Source: DASRFA01 sp035651755 (GTDB lineage Bacteria; Desulfobacterota; Binatia; UBA12015). Taken from it: a stretch of 64,000 nucleotides of DNA. The translations under genes and the position numbers were made by a program. Location of the stretch: the NCBI GenBank assembly GCA_035651755.1, contig DASRFA010000018.1, positions 154,856 to 218,855 on the forward strand, in the 5' to 3' direction. The notes beneath the pieces were generated by a model. It searched no databases. It saw nothing but the letters and a program-made list of their open reading frames with translations, and was not told the origin of the DNA. Of this stretch, positions 41,869 through 50,442 are shown in pieces; the first letter of the stretch is position 1, and each line of letters begins with the position of its first letter.

Positions 41869-42828
41869 TCAGTGGTCGGTGTAGGGACCGATCACGCACC
41901 CGAATCCGGGCGGTGGATCGGTCAGCTCGAAGTCGGAAGCCGGCGTGCCCTTCGGGTGAGACAGGAGCGTGCGCACGAGCCACGGCGTCATCGCCGTCGG
42001 CCAGATGTGTCCGTGCGTGCCGGAGCAGGCGACCGTGACGACGTCGGGCTGCGCGGCGTAGTAGCGCGCCGCGAGGCGAGTCTCCGGGTTGTAATCGGAG
42101 AGCGGGTTCCCGGGCGGCCAGAGATCCGTGGGCCCGCCCCAGATCACGATCGCGATCGCCTGATCCATCCGGACGGCCGATTTCGGCGCCGCGAGCCCAT
42201 TGTACCAGTTGCCCGACGCGACCACGCCGCCGGCGAAGAGCTCGGAGTCGAACGTCAAGAGCCGATTCGTGAACGACCCGCCCGCCGAGATGCCGCCGAC
42301 GTAGACGCGGTCGCGAGCGACGGGCCACGCGTCCGCGATGCAGCGGACCATCGCGTCGACGAAGCGCACGTCGGGGCCTTCGTCGTCGCTCGCGCCTCGG
42401 ATCGTGCCGTCGAACCAGGGCTCCCACACCCGTCCGTCGGTCCCGAACTGGGCGCAGTTGGTGCCGTGCTGGCTGCAGGTGCGGACCGGGACCGCGACGA
42501 TCCAGCCGTCGTCGGGCAGGCGATCGAGGCCCGACTGCTGGGTGAACGAGATCTCCTCCTGCACGGTGCCGGTGAGCGCGACGAACAGCGGGCGCGGCGT
42601 CCGCGTGTCCGCGGGAAGCAGCACGTGGAACGACCGCTCGACACCGTCGCTCGGGAAGCCGACGTTGCGACCGGCGCCGGGAGCGAAGCCGCCGGGACAC
42701 GAGCCGGCGAGCGCGTCGCTCGGCGCTCCGGAGCCTCCGCCATCGCTGCACCCGAGGGCGGCGACGGCGGCGACGGCGGCGACGGCGGCGACGGCGGCGA
42801 GCGCGACGGCGTTGGCGATGCGCTTCAC
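41869..42828 (-). CDS. Exported esterase lipoprotein, PHB-depolymerase/feruloyl-esterase-like
   Basis: A 319-residue alpha/beta hydrolase attached to a lipoprotein signal ending VAALGC. The catalytic Ser is in the GGISAGGS motif near residue 174, with the acid and His expected in IWGGPTDLWPP and CSGTHGHIWP near 230 and 265. A conserved PWFDGTIRG segment lies near 133. Related secreted esterases act on polymers or aryl esters. The start is GTG 42828 after GAGGATCGC. The signal peptide consists mainly of a (Val-Ala-Ala)n repeat encoded by a perfect 9-bp tandem repeat at 42757-42801, which is unusual. Confidence 0.88.
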   Translation of the reverse strand: MKRIANAVALAAVAAVAAVAAVAALGCSDGGGSGAPSDALAGSCPGGFAPGAGRNVGFPSDGVERSFHVLLPADTRTPRPLFVALTGTVQEEISFTQQSGLDRLPDDGWIVAVPVRTCSQHGTNCAQFGTDGRVWEPWFDGTIRGASDDEGPDVRFVDAMVRCIADAWPVARDRVYVGGISAGGSFTNRLLTFDSELFAGGVVASGNWYNGLAAPKSAVRMDQAIAIVIWGGPTDLWPPGNPLSDYNPETRLAARYYAAQPDVVTVACSGTHGHIWPTAMTPWLVRTLLSHPKGTPASDFELTDPPPGFGCVIGPYTDH

Positions 42829-42949
42829 GCGATCCTCGAGGCGAGGATGCCCGCTTTGCCGCCGACCGCGCAAGGCGTTCCACGCATCCGGGCGGGCCGC
42901 GCGCCGTCGGGCGGAAAACGGTGCGCGAGCGGAGGAGCGAGCGCGCGAC

Positions 42950-44686
42950 TCATTCCGGCGGGTGCAGCCGGTACGCGCGGTGCGGCGGGCTCTCCGCGAT
43001 CGGCGTCAGGCGCGACGCGTCGGCGAGCACGGGCGCGAGACGCGCGCGCTCCGCATCGGTCATTTGCTCCTCGTGCACGACGAAGGTCCGAAAGCCGAGC
43101 CGATGGAGCTCGTCGCGCACCGCCGGCGGGAGGTCGTACGCGAAGCGGCGCACGCGGTCCTGGATGGGGGTCGAGAAGGAGTTGTAGCACGCGGCCGTCG
43201 GCTTCTGGTGGTACGCGGCCGCGAGCAGGTCGTGCGCGAGGTCGCGCATCATGCCCACCGCCATCGGTCGATACGGCAGGTCGAGCACCGCGCCGTCCGG
43301 CAGCGAGCGATAGAATTCGACCTCGGGCGCGGGCGGTCGCGCCTGCCACCCGGCGAGGGCGAGCGTCTTTCCGAAGCTCCAGCGCGACGCGTCCGGCACC
43401 GCGAGCTCGACGGCGATGGCCGCCGCCGCGATCGCGGCGACGAGCGCTCGTCCGCGCGCTCGAAAGCGCTCGCCGAGAGCGCCGACGCCGTAGGCCGCGA
43501 GCAGGGCCAGCACGAGAGTGAAGCCCATCCGGATGATCGGGAGCGCGCGCACGGCGTCCAGCCCGGGGACGACCTTCGCGAGCGCCCGCATCGGCGACCG
43601 CAGCCACAGCCCGGCGATCGGGACGAACACGCCGGCGGCCGCCGACCACGCGACCAGGAGACCGCCCGCGAGCAGCGCCAGCCGCGGATCGTCGCCGTGG
43701 ACGACGCGCCGGCCGCGCAGCCGGTCCGCGATGCCGATCAGGGCGAGGACGCCGAGCGCGACGCCGACGAACGCGTTCTTGCGCGGGGTCACATAGTCCG
43801 ACGCCGGCGGGGCGAACGTGCCGCGTCCCTGCAGGATGCCGAATTCCGCGCGCGTCGCGAGGTACGGCGCGAACACCAGGAAGGCGACCGCTCCGGCCAT
43901 CGCGAGCGCGAGCGCGAGCTTCGGCAGCACCGCACCCAGGTTGCGCCTGAACCGCACGACGAGGTGGATCCCGTACGGAACGAGCACCAGCGCGAGCGCG
44001 ACGATCTGGTACAGGCTCTCGAGGAGCGCCAGGGACGCGAAGGCGCCGAGAGCGATCGCGTCGCGCCAGCGGCGATCGTAGAAGGTCCGATGCCCGTACA
44101 GCAGCACGAGCGGCGCCCACAGGTCGCCATGGACGAACGGGTGCGCCGGATCGATCAAGCGCGCCGGCTGGAACGCGAACAGCGCTCCGGCGACGAACGC
44201 GGCGCCGGCGCTCGCCGTCCAGTACGACGCGAGCCGGAACATCGCGAGCGCCGGAATCCACAGCGTCAAGGCGATGACCACGTTGTACGTGAGGATCGGG
44301 TCGCGGCTGAGAGCCCACGGGACCGCCGCGAGGAGTCCCTCGCCGAACGCGTGCTCGCCGAGCGTGTGCGGGCGAGGCATCGGGAAGCATTGCCCCGGGC
44401 CGCCGAGCGCCCACGGTCGCGTGGTGAGGACGCGCGCGTTGCGCGACACCTCCCACATCGCGAACACCTGATCGTGGTGGTCGAGATCGCTGAAGGGCGG
44501 CTCGAGCATCGCGTGGTACGGGAGGACCTCGGTGGGCCGTCCGACGACCGGCGACAGCACCGCGAGAGTGAGGAGCGCGTACGCGACGGCGGCCGCCGCG
44601 CACGCCGCGCGTCCCGATGCGAGGAGCGCGCCTTCGCCGCCTGCGGCGCGGGACGGCGCCCGCTCGTCGCGCTGCGCAATCATCAC
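42950..44686 (-). CDS. Polytopic membrane protein, GT-C/YfhO-like
   Basis: A 578-residue protein with about 10-12 hydrophobic segments. A large N-terminal loop carries LDHHDQVFAMWEVSRNARVL (residues 70-90). The DLDHH arrangement is similar to the acidic lumenal motif of GT-C glycosyltransferases. A further hydrophilic C-terminal region of about 100 residues includes GAVLDLPYRPMAVGMM and a FRTFVVHEEQ segment. The likely role is transfer of lipid-linked sugars, but no family hit can be claimed. Its start is 17 bp from the divergent gene's start, so either start may lie further inside. Confidence 0.78.
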   Translation of the reverse strand: MMIAQRDERAPSRAAGGEGALLASGRAACAAAAVAYALLTLAVLSPVVGRPTEVLPYHAMLEPPFSDLDHHDQVFAMWEVSRNARVLTTRPWALGGPGQCFPMPRPHTLGEHAFGEGLLAAVPWALSRDPILTYNVVIALTLWIPALAMFRLASYWTASAGAAFVAGALFAFQPARLIDPAHPFVHGDLWAPLVLLYGHRTFYDRRWRDAIALGAFASLALLESLYQIVALALVLVPYGIHLVVRFRRNLGAVLPKLALALAMAGAVAFLVFAPYLATRAEFGILQGRGTFAPPASDYVTPRKNAFVGVALGVLALIGIADRLRGRRVVHGDDPRLALLAGGLLVAWSAAAGVFVPIAGLWLRSPMRALAKVVPGLDAVRALPIIRMGFTLVLALLAAYGVGALGERFRARGRALVAAIAAAAIAVELAVPDASRWSFGKTLALAGWQARPPAPEVEFYRSLPDGAVLDLPYRPMAVGMMRDLAHDLLAAAYHQKPTAACYNSFSTPIQDRVRRFAYDLPPAVRDELHRLGFRTFVVHEEQMTDAERARLAPVLADASRLTPIAESPPHRAYRLHPPE

Positions 44687-44703
44687 GCCGCGCGGGACCG
44701 CGC

Positions 44704-45975
44704 GTGATCGCGGCGCGCCGCGCGTCGCCTCACGGGGCGTCGAGCCGACGATCGCTCCGCGCCGGGCTGGTCGCGATCGCGGCCGTCGGCGCCGCGCTTC
44801 GCGTTCTCTACGTCGTCACGGCGTCTCCCGAGCTGTCCGGGCAGGGCGACTGGCGCTTCTATCACTTCACGGCCGGCGAGCTGGCGGCCGGGCGCGGCTA
44901 CCGCATGGCGCGTCCCGCGCTCGGAAGCGATGCCGTCGTGACGACGGCCGCCCACCCGCCGCTCTATCCGCTCGCGCTCGCGGTCGCCGTTCTCGGGGGA
45001 GCGCGCAGCGAGACGGCGCAGCGCCTGGTCGGCGCGGCGCTCGGCGTCGCGACGATCGCGATCGCGGCGGTTCTCGCGCGCCGGGTGGACGGGCCCGCGA
45101 CCGCGCTCGTCGCCGCGGCGCTGGTCGCGCTCAGCCCGTCGCTGATCGCGGCCGACGGGGCGCTGCTGAGCGAGACGCTCTTCGCGCCGCTGGTCGCGCT
45201 CGTGCTGCTGTGCGCGCTCGCGCTGCGCGCGTCGCCCGGCCCGGGTCGCGCATTCGCGCTCGGCGTCGCGATCGGGGTCGCCGCGCTCGCGCGCGGCGAA
45301 GGAGTGCTCCTCCTGCCGCTGGTCGCCGTCCCGCTCGGGACCGCGACCCGCCGGCGCGTCGCGATCGTGCTTGCGGCGACGCTCGGCTGTGCGCTTCCTC
45401 TTCTGCCCTGGGTCGCCCGCAACTGGGCCGTGTTCGGCCGACCCGTCCTGCTTTCGACGAATGCCTGCGGCGTCGTCGCCGGCGCGAACTGCGGCGCGAC
45501 CTACGCCGGACCGGCGATCGGAGGCTGGAGGCTCGAGTGCCTCGCGCCGCCGGCCGCGGCGAACGAGGCGGATCAGGCCGCGCTCTGGTGCCAGGACGGC
45601 ATCCGGTACGCGCGCCAGCATGCCGACCGCGTTCCTCGCGTGGTCGCGGCGCGCTTGCTGCGCGTGTGGAATCTTTTCCCCTCCGATTTCTGGAGCGTCG
45701 GCGAAGGGCGTCTCGCGCGCGTCGAGCATGCCGCCGCCGTCGCGCAGCCGGCCATCGTCATCGCGGCGATCGCCGGTACGCGGCTGCTCTACCGGCGCGG
45801 AAAGCCGGTCTGGATCCTGTGGTCGCCGGCGGTCATGGCGTCCGTCGCGGCTGTGCTCGGGTGGGGACTGCGCCGCCTCACGGTCGCGGCGGCCGCGCCG
45901 CTGCTCGTGCTCGCGGCCGTCGCCGTCGTCGCGATCGCTTCGTCGATCCGCGCGAGGAGCCGTCTCGGGCGCTGA
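44704..45975 (+). CDS. GT-C-type glycosyltransferase family membrane protein
   Basis: A 423-residue polytopic protein. Nine or more membrane segments are predicted. The first extracytoplasmic loop contains SGQGDWRFYHFTAGELAAGR, where the Asp of GDW is at the catalytic position of ArnT/PMT-like enzymes. The PPLYPLALAVAVLGG segment follows near 88. The later LLSETLFAPLVAL and FGRPVLLSTNACG motifs are also typical. It probably transfers a sugar from a polyprenyl-phosphate donor. GTG 44704 was chosen to fit the divergent neighbour; an earlier ATG (44617) would overlap that gene. Confidence 0.83.
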   Translation: MIAARRASPHGASSRRSLRAGLVAIAAVGAALRVLYVVTASPELSGQGDWRFYHFTAGELAAGRGYRMARPALGSDAVVTTAAHPPLYPLALAVAVLGGARSETAQRLVGAALGVATIAIAAVLARRVDGPATALVAAALVALSPSLIAADGALLSETLFAPLVALVLLCALALRASPGPGRAFALGVAIGVAALARGEGVLLLPLVAVPLGTATRRRVAIVLAATLGCALPLLPWVARNWAVFGRPVLLSTNACGVVAGANCGATYAGPAIGGWRLECLAPPAAANEADQAALWCQDGIRYARQHADRVPRVVAARLLRVWNLFPSDFWSVGEGRLARVEHAAAVAQPAIVIAAIAGTRLLYRRGKPVWILWSPAVMASVAAVLGWGLRRLTVAAAAPLLVLAAVAVVAIASSIRARSRLGR

Positions 45976-45991
45976 ACGCGAGCGCGCGCTC

Positions 45992-46558
45992 TCAGCTTCC
46001 CGATTCGGCCTGCGCTGCCGCGCCTTTCGGCTTCCGACCCGGGCGGCGGCCGCCCTTCTTCGGAGCCGGTCGCCGGCCGCGCCGCCCGGCGCGCTTGCCC
46101 GTCGAGCGCGCGCCGCGTGCGCCGCGCCCGCCGCCGCCCGAGCCGCCCTTCTCGTAAACTCCTTTGCTGATCCGACGGATGCGGCCCGCGGTCTCCCAGC
46201 GCGTGAGCGCCGGATAGACCTGCGCTCGACCCTTCGAGGCGGCGCCGGGGTGCTTCATGATGTCTTCCACCCCGAAGCGCTGCGGCACGGAGGAGAGCAC
46301 CTCGTCCCAGTTCACCCGCCGCCCGCCGGCGCGGCGACCCGGCCCGCGCTGCGAGCCCGCCGGACGTCCTCCCGCGGCGCGCCGGCCGCGACGGCCGGAA
46401 CCACCGCCTCCCAGCAACCCGCGCCAGTTGTTCGCCTGCTCGATCATGCGCTGAAGCTCGTTGCGCGCGTCTTCGATCTGTCGCTCGAGCTGGCTCAGGG
46501 CCTTCGACGCTTGAGCGCGAAGGGTGGCAAAAATATCCGCTCGTCGTCCGCGTGGCAT
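45992..46558 (-). CDS. Basic DNA-binding protein with winged-helix core and H1-like tails
   Basis: A 188-residue protein. The N-terminal helix (SKALSQLERQIEDARNELQR, 18-37) looks like a dimerising coiled coil. A Gly/Arg-rich linker follows (about 50-80). Then comes a compact domain (82-138) with RVNWDEVLSSVPQRF, KGRAQVYPALTRWETAGRI and KGVYEK that looks like a winged helix. The C-terminal 50 residues are Arg, Lys, Gly and Pro-rich, as in histone H1-like proteins. A chromatin-like or nucleoid role is likely. The ATG at 46558 is preceded by AGAGGAGGACC. Confidence 0.85.
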   Translation of the reverse strand: MPRGRRADIFATLRAQASKALSQLERQIEDARNELQRMIEQANNWRGLLGGGGSGRRGRRAAGGRPAGSQRGPGRRAGGRRVNWDEVLSSVPQRFGVEDIMKHPGAASKGRAQVYPALTRWETAGRIRRISKGVYEKGGSGGGGRGARGARSTGKRAGRRGRRPAPKKGGRRPGRKPKGAAAQAESGS

Positions 46559-46589
46559 ACGGGTCCTCCTCTGGTGGATCGAATGTCGA

Positions 46590-46618
46590 GAATTAAGGTG
46601 AAGTGGATCTTATTGCAA
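46590..46618 (-). promoter_or_regulatory. Candidate promoter for the basic DNA-binding protein gene
   Basis: On the minus strand, TTGCAA and TAATTC are separated by 17 bp and lie about 32-60 bp before the start codon. The spacing suits a vegetative promoter, although the -10 box is weak. The local A/T content is clearly higher than in the flanks. Confidence 0.35.
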
Positions 46619-47424
46619 GCTGGTGAGTGGCCCGTCGCGACGACCGAATCATGTTTTCTTCGTGAATTCGGCGCCGCAAATGCTCGCCAAAGCTCGCCTT
46701 GCACGCGCGGAGTTGCACCCCGCCGGGCCGCTCTCGGCGTAAGCGGAACGCCACCTTACGTGGCGCAAGGCCCCGCATTTGGGCTGCGGTCGAGGGATCC
46801 AGCTAGGGTCGCGCTGGTAGGTGGAAGTCGCGACCAGGCAGCGCGTCGACGTCCGATCGCATCGGTTCCGCGCAGCCGTCCCGAGCGCGACGAACTGCGC
46901 TCGGACGCCGCTATCCGCCGCATGCGGTGGTCCCGCGGGCATGCTTGACGTTGCCGCACGTCGAAAGCGTACTTCGCGGGTTGCAACGCTCGAGGGCGCG
47001 CGATCACGCCGCGAGCGCGACCGGTGTTCGCCGCTCCGTCCGCCGTCGGGCCGTGAGGTCGCACGACGAGCCCGTCGAGGCCAAGCGCTGGTGACCGACT
47101 GCAATCGAAGGCGACATCGTCGGCGCCATCGTGCGAGCCGCGCTCATGCGGACGGCGCTCCGGACGCGACCGGGCGGATCGCGGCGCGGGCGGCCGCGGG
47201 GCCGGAGCGCGGAGCACGCGGCGCGACGGGCGGCGGCGGTCGCCGGGCCGCGCCGCCGCGACGCCGCCGCGGCTGTACCTCTTGCAAGCAATTTGCACCC
47301 GTCGGAGCGTGCACGCCGCGGTCGGCGTCGCGCATCGTTGCGCGAGCGCACGTCGCACCGCAGCTTCCGCTGCGCGCGATTCGGGATGGCCCGCTGGCAC
47401 GCTTCTCGCGACCGCCCGACTCGC
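46619..47424. other. Roughly 800-bp stretch without a supported gene
   Basis: It starts with an A/T-richer part (to about 46790), then becomes GC-rich and Arg-coding in every frame. I saw no recognisable domain, RNA gene or long palindrome. It could hold a regulatory leader or a decayed gene. Confidence 0.5.
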
Positions 47425-47835
47425 ATGCGATACCCGGGGTTCGGCGCGCCGCGCGCCACGCGATCCCGCGCGCAGCTGTACGCCGTGCCGCAATGGCATC
47501 CACCGCGTACGCCGACGCGTGCGGGTCGCACGACCGCCGGCAGCCGCGCGTCGGTGCGGCGCGCGCGGCCGAGCGGGCGCGCGCCGCGGCCGATCGCCAC
47601 CGCTTCGCTCGTCCTCGGGGTCGTCGGCGCGGCAGTGGTCTGGGTTCAGCCCGCGATCGGAGCCGTCCTGCTGGCGGCCGCCTTCTGGTGCTTCGCGCTC
47701 GCCGGCGTGCTGTGGCTGGACGCCCGTCCGCGCGCGGCCGTCGTCCGAATGAGCTCCTGGCGAGGCCCTCGCGGACGCGTTCGGCACGCCGGCCGGCGTC
47801 CCACCCGGGTCATGCCGGCGGGCGGTCCGGCTTGA
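47425..47835 (+). CDS. Possible small two-TM membrane protein
   Basis: Up to 136 residues; the true start is unclear (ATG 47425 is the last ATG before the conserved-looking part, and a GTG near 47491 is also possible). Two hydrophobic segments are clear: ATASLVLGVVGAAVVWVQP and GAVLLAAAFWCFALAGVLWL. They are flanked by Pro- and Arg-rich ends. The layout resembles small DUF4190-like membrane proteins. A strong palindrome 27 bp after the stop supports a real transcript end here. Confidence 0.5.
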   Translation: MRYPGFGAPRATRSRAQLYAVPQWHPPRTPTRAGRTTAGSRASVRRARPSGRAPRPIATASLVLGVVGAAVVWVQPAIGAVLLAAAFWCFALAGVLWLDARPRAAVVRMSSWRGPRGRVRHAGRRPTRVMPAGGPA

Positions 47836-47861
47836 CGGCGGGGCGTCGCTGTCGGCCGGCG

Positions 47862-47893
47862 CGGAGCCGGGGGTCGATCGACCCCCGGCTCCG
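47862..47893. terminator. 32-bp perfect palindrome between convergent genes
   Basis: Arms of 16 bp, CGGAGCCGGGGGTCGA and TCGACCCCCGGCTCCG, without a spacer, between gene ends at 47835 and 47918. Probably a bidirectional terminator hairpin. Confidence 0.65.
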
Positions 47894-47917
47894 TGGCTTC
47901 TGTGGACGCGTGCGCCG

Positions 47918-49324
47918 TCAGCGATTGTCCGCGTCCTGCGGACGCGAGGCGAGGACGGGCGGCGAGACGATCGTCAGGTCGCCGCGCAGCACCCAGGCGC
48001 GCTGGCTCGGAGCGAAGCGCGGCGCGAGAAGCCCGTCGTCGATCTCGCGCGTGACGGCGAAGCGGTGGAACGCCGGCGCGGTGAGGTACAGCCGCTCGTT
48101 CGGCTGCCCGTCGGACTCGTCCTCGAGATCCGCCTCCTCGAACGAGACGATGCCGTCGCCGTTCTCGTCGACGCGCGCGATCTCGTCCCGGTACGCGTCG
48201 AAGATGCGTTGCCGCAGATCCGTCACGGCGGGCTCGTACGACGCGACCCGGACGTAGACGTCGAGCAGGACCTCGTTCGCGAGGCCGCTCGGGACGAAGC
48301 GCGTCCGCATCTCGGTGTGCTCGGCATTCGGCGGCGCGGGGCGGTCGGAGTCGTCCGGGCTGCTGGTCTGCCCGCGGTCCGGATCGCGCGGGTCGTCGGG
48401 ATCGTCGCCGGCCACGACCGGGTCGTTCGTCACGCCGGACGGGCCGGAGCCCGGCACGATCGACAGCCGCGCGCCGATCTGTCCGGCCTCGAACGTCCCC
48501 GGAATGCCGCCGGTGAAGGGCAGCTCGTACAGCGGGAACACCCAGTCCGTGTACTCGTTGAACTCCCAGTAGGAATGGCAGTCGCCCTGCTGGAGGCAAT
48601 TGTAAGCGCCCATGCTGAGCTGCAGCGGGACGAGATTCGTTTGGCGATCGGGGAAGTGATCGCTCGCGTCCGGTAGACGGACGTCTTCGCCGTCGGTCGT
48701 GAACACCGCGGTCGGCACGTTGTGCCCACCACCCATCGCGGCGATGGCCATCGCATCGTCCGCGGTCATCGCGCCGAACATCGCGTGCCCGTCGGCGCGC
48801 GGCGGCAGGACCTCCGGTACCTCGAGGTCGTGGATCATCCAGCCCTCGTACCAGCCGGACTCGTTGTTGATGACGAAGAGACCCGAGATGTCGGTGAAGA
48901 CGTCGATGAACGCCTCCGCGTCGTTCGGGTCGGTCGGGAGGCCGGGCTTCGGCTCGACGACCATGCGTACGGAGCCGATCGTCGGCAGGCCGTGGTTGGG
49001 GCCGGTTGCGGTCGGGATCGTCCCGGAGTTGATGCTCGGGATCACGGTCGTGAACACGTTCGGCTGAAAGCCCGACGTGTCGAGCAGGTAGTAGCCGAAC
49101 AACAGGCTGCGCGTCGGCGCCTCCGAGAAGATCGTGAGCGGCGGAAAGCTGTGCGGCCGCCGTACGAGCTCGGTCAGGCGCTGGCGGAGCGGCTGCGGCA
49201 GGCGGGCGGTCGCCTGCGTCGGCGGGAGAGGGTCTCCCGGTGCGGCGCCTGCCGCGGCCGCCGCGGCGAGCAGCCCCGCGATCGAGCCGGCGATCGCCCA
49301 TCGTTTCGTGACACGGAGTTCCAT
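47918..49324 (-). CDS. Secreted protein with one EF-hand-like loop
   Basis: A 468-residue exported protein. A signal peptide (MELRVTKRWAIAGSIAGLLA) ends near GAA at about 30. Several regions resemble calcium- or metal-dependent surface enzymes: GGGHNVPTAVFTTDGEDVRL near 204, CLQQGDCHSYWEFNEYTDWV near 244, and a DENGDGIVSFEE loop near 400 that fits the EF-hand pattern (acidic at 1, 3, 5, 12). The stretch GPNHGLPTIGSVRMVVEPKP near 105 is also notable. I do not recognise the family. The ATG at 49324 follows GAGGAGG. The promoter side carries the 21-nt palindrome. Confidence 0.85.
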   Translation of the reverse strand: MELRVTKRWAIAGSIAGLLAAAAAAGAAPGDPLPPTQATARLPQPLRQRLTELVRRPHSFPPLTIFSEAPTRSLLFGYYLLDTSGFQPNVFTTVIPSINSGTIPTATGPNHGLPTIGSVRMVVEPKPGLPTDPNDAEAFIDVFTDISGLFVINNESGWYEGWMIHDLEVPEVLPPRADGHAMFGAMTADDAMAIAAMGGGHNVPTAVFTTDGEDVRLPDASDHFPDRQTNLVPLQLSMGAYNCLQQGDCHSYWEFNEYTDWVFPLYELPFTGGIPGTFEAGQIGARLSIVPGSGPSGVTNDPVVAGDDPDDPRDPDRGQTSSPDDSDRPAPPNAEHTEMRTRFVPSGLANEVLLDVYVRVASYEPAVTDLRQRIFDAYRDEIARVDENGDGIVSFEEADLEDESDGQPNERLYLTAPAFHRFAVTREIDDGLLAPRFAPSQRAWVLRGDLTIVSPPVLASRPQDADNR

Positions 49325-49412
49325 CTTCGAGCCTCCTCGCTGCGATCGCATCCGAGCCCGGCCGGGCGGCGCGCCCACCCGCCCACGCCGGTGCTTCGAG
49401 ACGCATCGGTTG

Positions 49413-49433
49413 TTGTGGGAAATTTTCCCACAA
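49413..49433. promoter_or_regulatory. Perfect 21-nt palindrome, candidate operator
   Basis: Half-site TTGTGGGAAA, central T, then the exact reverse complement TTTCCCACAA. It stands between the divergent starts at 49324 and 49528. A partial copy at 49471-49486 keeps the same right half ATTTTCCCAC, about 55 bp away (five DNA turns). A dimeric regulator could bind both; the DUF6502 protein encoded next door is the natural candidate (inference). Confidence 0.7.
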
Positions 49434-49470
49434 TCGCCGTATCTCCGGAGCGAAGGGGTGGCAAGCGGGC

Positions 49471-49486
49471 TGGGATATTTTCCCAC
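49471..49486. promoter_or_regulatory. Second, imperfect copy of the operator
   Basis: TGGGATATTTTCCCAC shares GGGA, then ATTTTCCCAC, with the perfect palindrome at 49413. It lies about 40 bp before the probable GTG start of the regulator gene, where a repressor would block transcription. Confidence 0.5.
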
Positions 49487-49527
49487 GCACCTTGAGCCGG
49501 GTGTGGTCCGCCGGCTACGATGCCGGC

Positions 49528-50442
49528 GTGCCTGACGACGAGCTCGGCGACGCCCTCCTGCGCGCGGCCGCCGAGGCCGTTCGCCCGGTCGTCCGCCGCC
49601 TGCTCGGGCGGAACGTCCCGTACGGGCGGCTGGACGTCTTGCTGCGCGACCTCTTCGTCGAGGTCGCCGAGCGCGACTTCGCGCTCGCGGACCGCCCGCA
49701 GACCGACAGCCGGATCGCGCTCCTCACGGGGATCAACCGAAAGGAGGTCCGGCGCATCCGCTCGCGCGACGCGGCACGGCCTGCGCCGTCCACCTTCGGG
49801 CGGAACCGCGCCGCGAGCCTCGTGAGCCGGTGGCTCGCGGACCCGCGCGCGACCGACCGCGCCGGCCGGCCGCGGCCGATCCCCTACCGCGCCGCGCGTG
49901 GCCCGAGCTTCGTGGCGCTGGCGCGCGAGGCGGCCGCCGATCTGCCGCCGCGGGCGATCCTCGACGAGCTCGTCCGCTCGGGCGCGGTCCGCATCGAGCG
50001 CGGCGACCCGGGCGCCGGCGACGCCGTCGTGGCGCTGCAGGCGCCATCGTACGTCCCGGCGCGCGGGCGCGCCGAGAAGCTCCAGATGCTCGCGCAGGAC
50101 CCGCCCGAGCTCATCGAGACCATGCTGCAGAACGTCCTCGACGAGGGCGACACTCGGCTCCAGCGGCGCGTCTTCTACGACAACCTCGGCGCGGACGGGA
50201 TGGCGGCCCTGCGCGAGGCCGTCCGGCGCGAGGCCGAAAGCTTCCTCCGCCGCATCGATCGCCTGCTCGCGGGCCGCGATCGCGACCGGAACCCGCGGGC
50301 GCCCGCCGGCGACCGCCGTGCAGCGGGCCTCGGCGTGTACTATTTCGAATCGGCGCCCGTCCCCCCGGAGTCGGGGCCGGCCGCGGAGCGCCGCGGACCT
50401 CCCGGGTCGCGCCGGCGCAAGAGCAAGGAGCGGGAAAAATGA
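49528..50442 (+). CDS. DUF6502 family protein (MarR-like helix-turn-helix)
   Basis: About 304 residues. It opens with PDDELGDALLRAAAEAVRPV and VRRLLGRNVPYGRLDVLLRD, then the conserved DSRIALLTGINRKEVRRIR stretch near residue 60, which fits a winged-helix DNA-binding unit. The next segment is LVSRWLADPRATDRAGRPRP, and the C-terminal half is helical. The last 45 residues are Arg/Pro-rich. The gene overlaps the lipoprotein gene by 4 bp (50439-50442), so both belong to one operon. I infer that it regulates itself and the divergent EF-hand protein through the palindrome. GTG 49501 is an alternative start. Confidence 0.88.
   Translation: MPDDELGDALLRAAAEAVRPVVRRLLGRNVPYGRLDVLLRDLFVEVAERDFALADRPQTDSRIALLTGINRKEVRRIRSRDAARPAPSTFGRNRAASLVSRWLADPRATDRAGRPRPIPYRAARGPSFVALAREAAADLPPRAILDELVRSGAVRIERGDPGAGDAVVALQAPSYVPARGRAEKLQMLAQDPPELIETMLQNVLDEGDTRLQRRVFYDNLGADGMAALREAVRREAESFLRRIDRLLAGRDRDRNPRAPAGDRRAAGLGVYYFESAPVPPESGPAAERRGPPGSRRRKSKEREK

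Noticed and set aside
42338..44707. Long open frame of nearly 790 codons antisense to the membrane protein
   Set aside because: Same artefact: charged, repetitive composition, no hydrophobic segments, while the minus strand encodes a well-formed polytopic protein.
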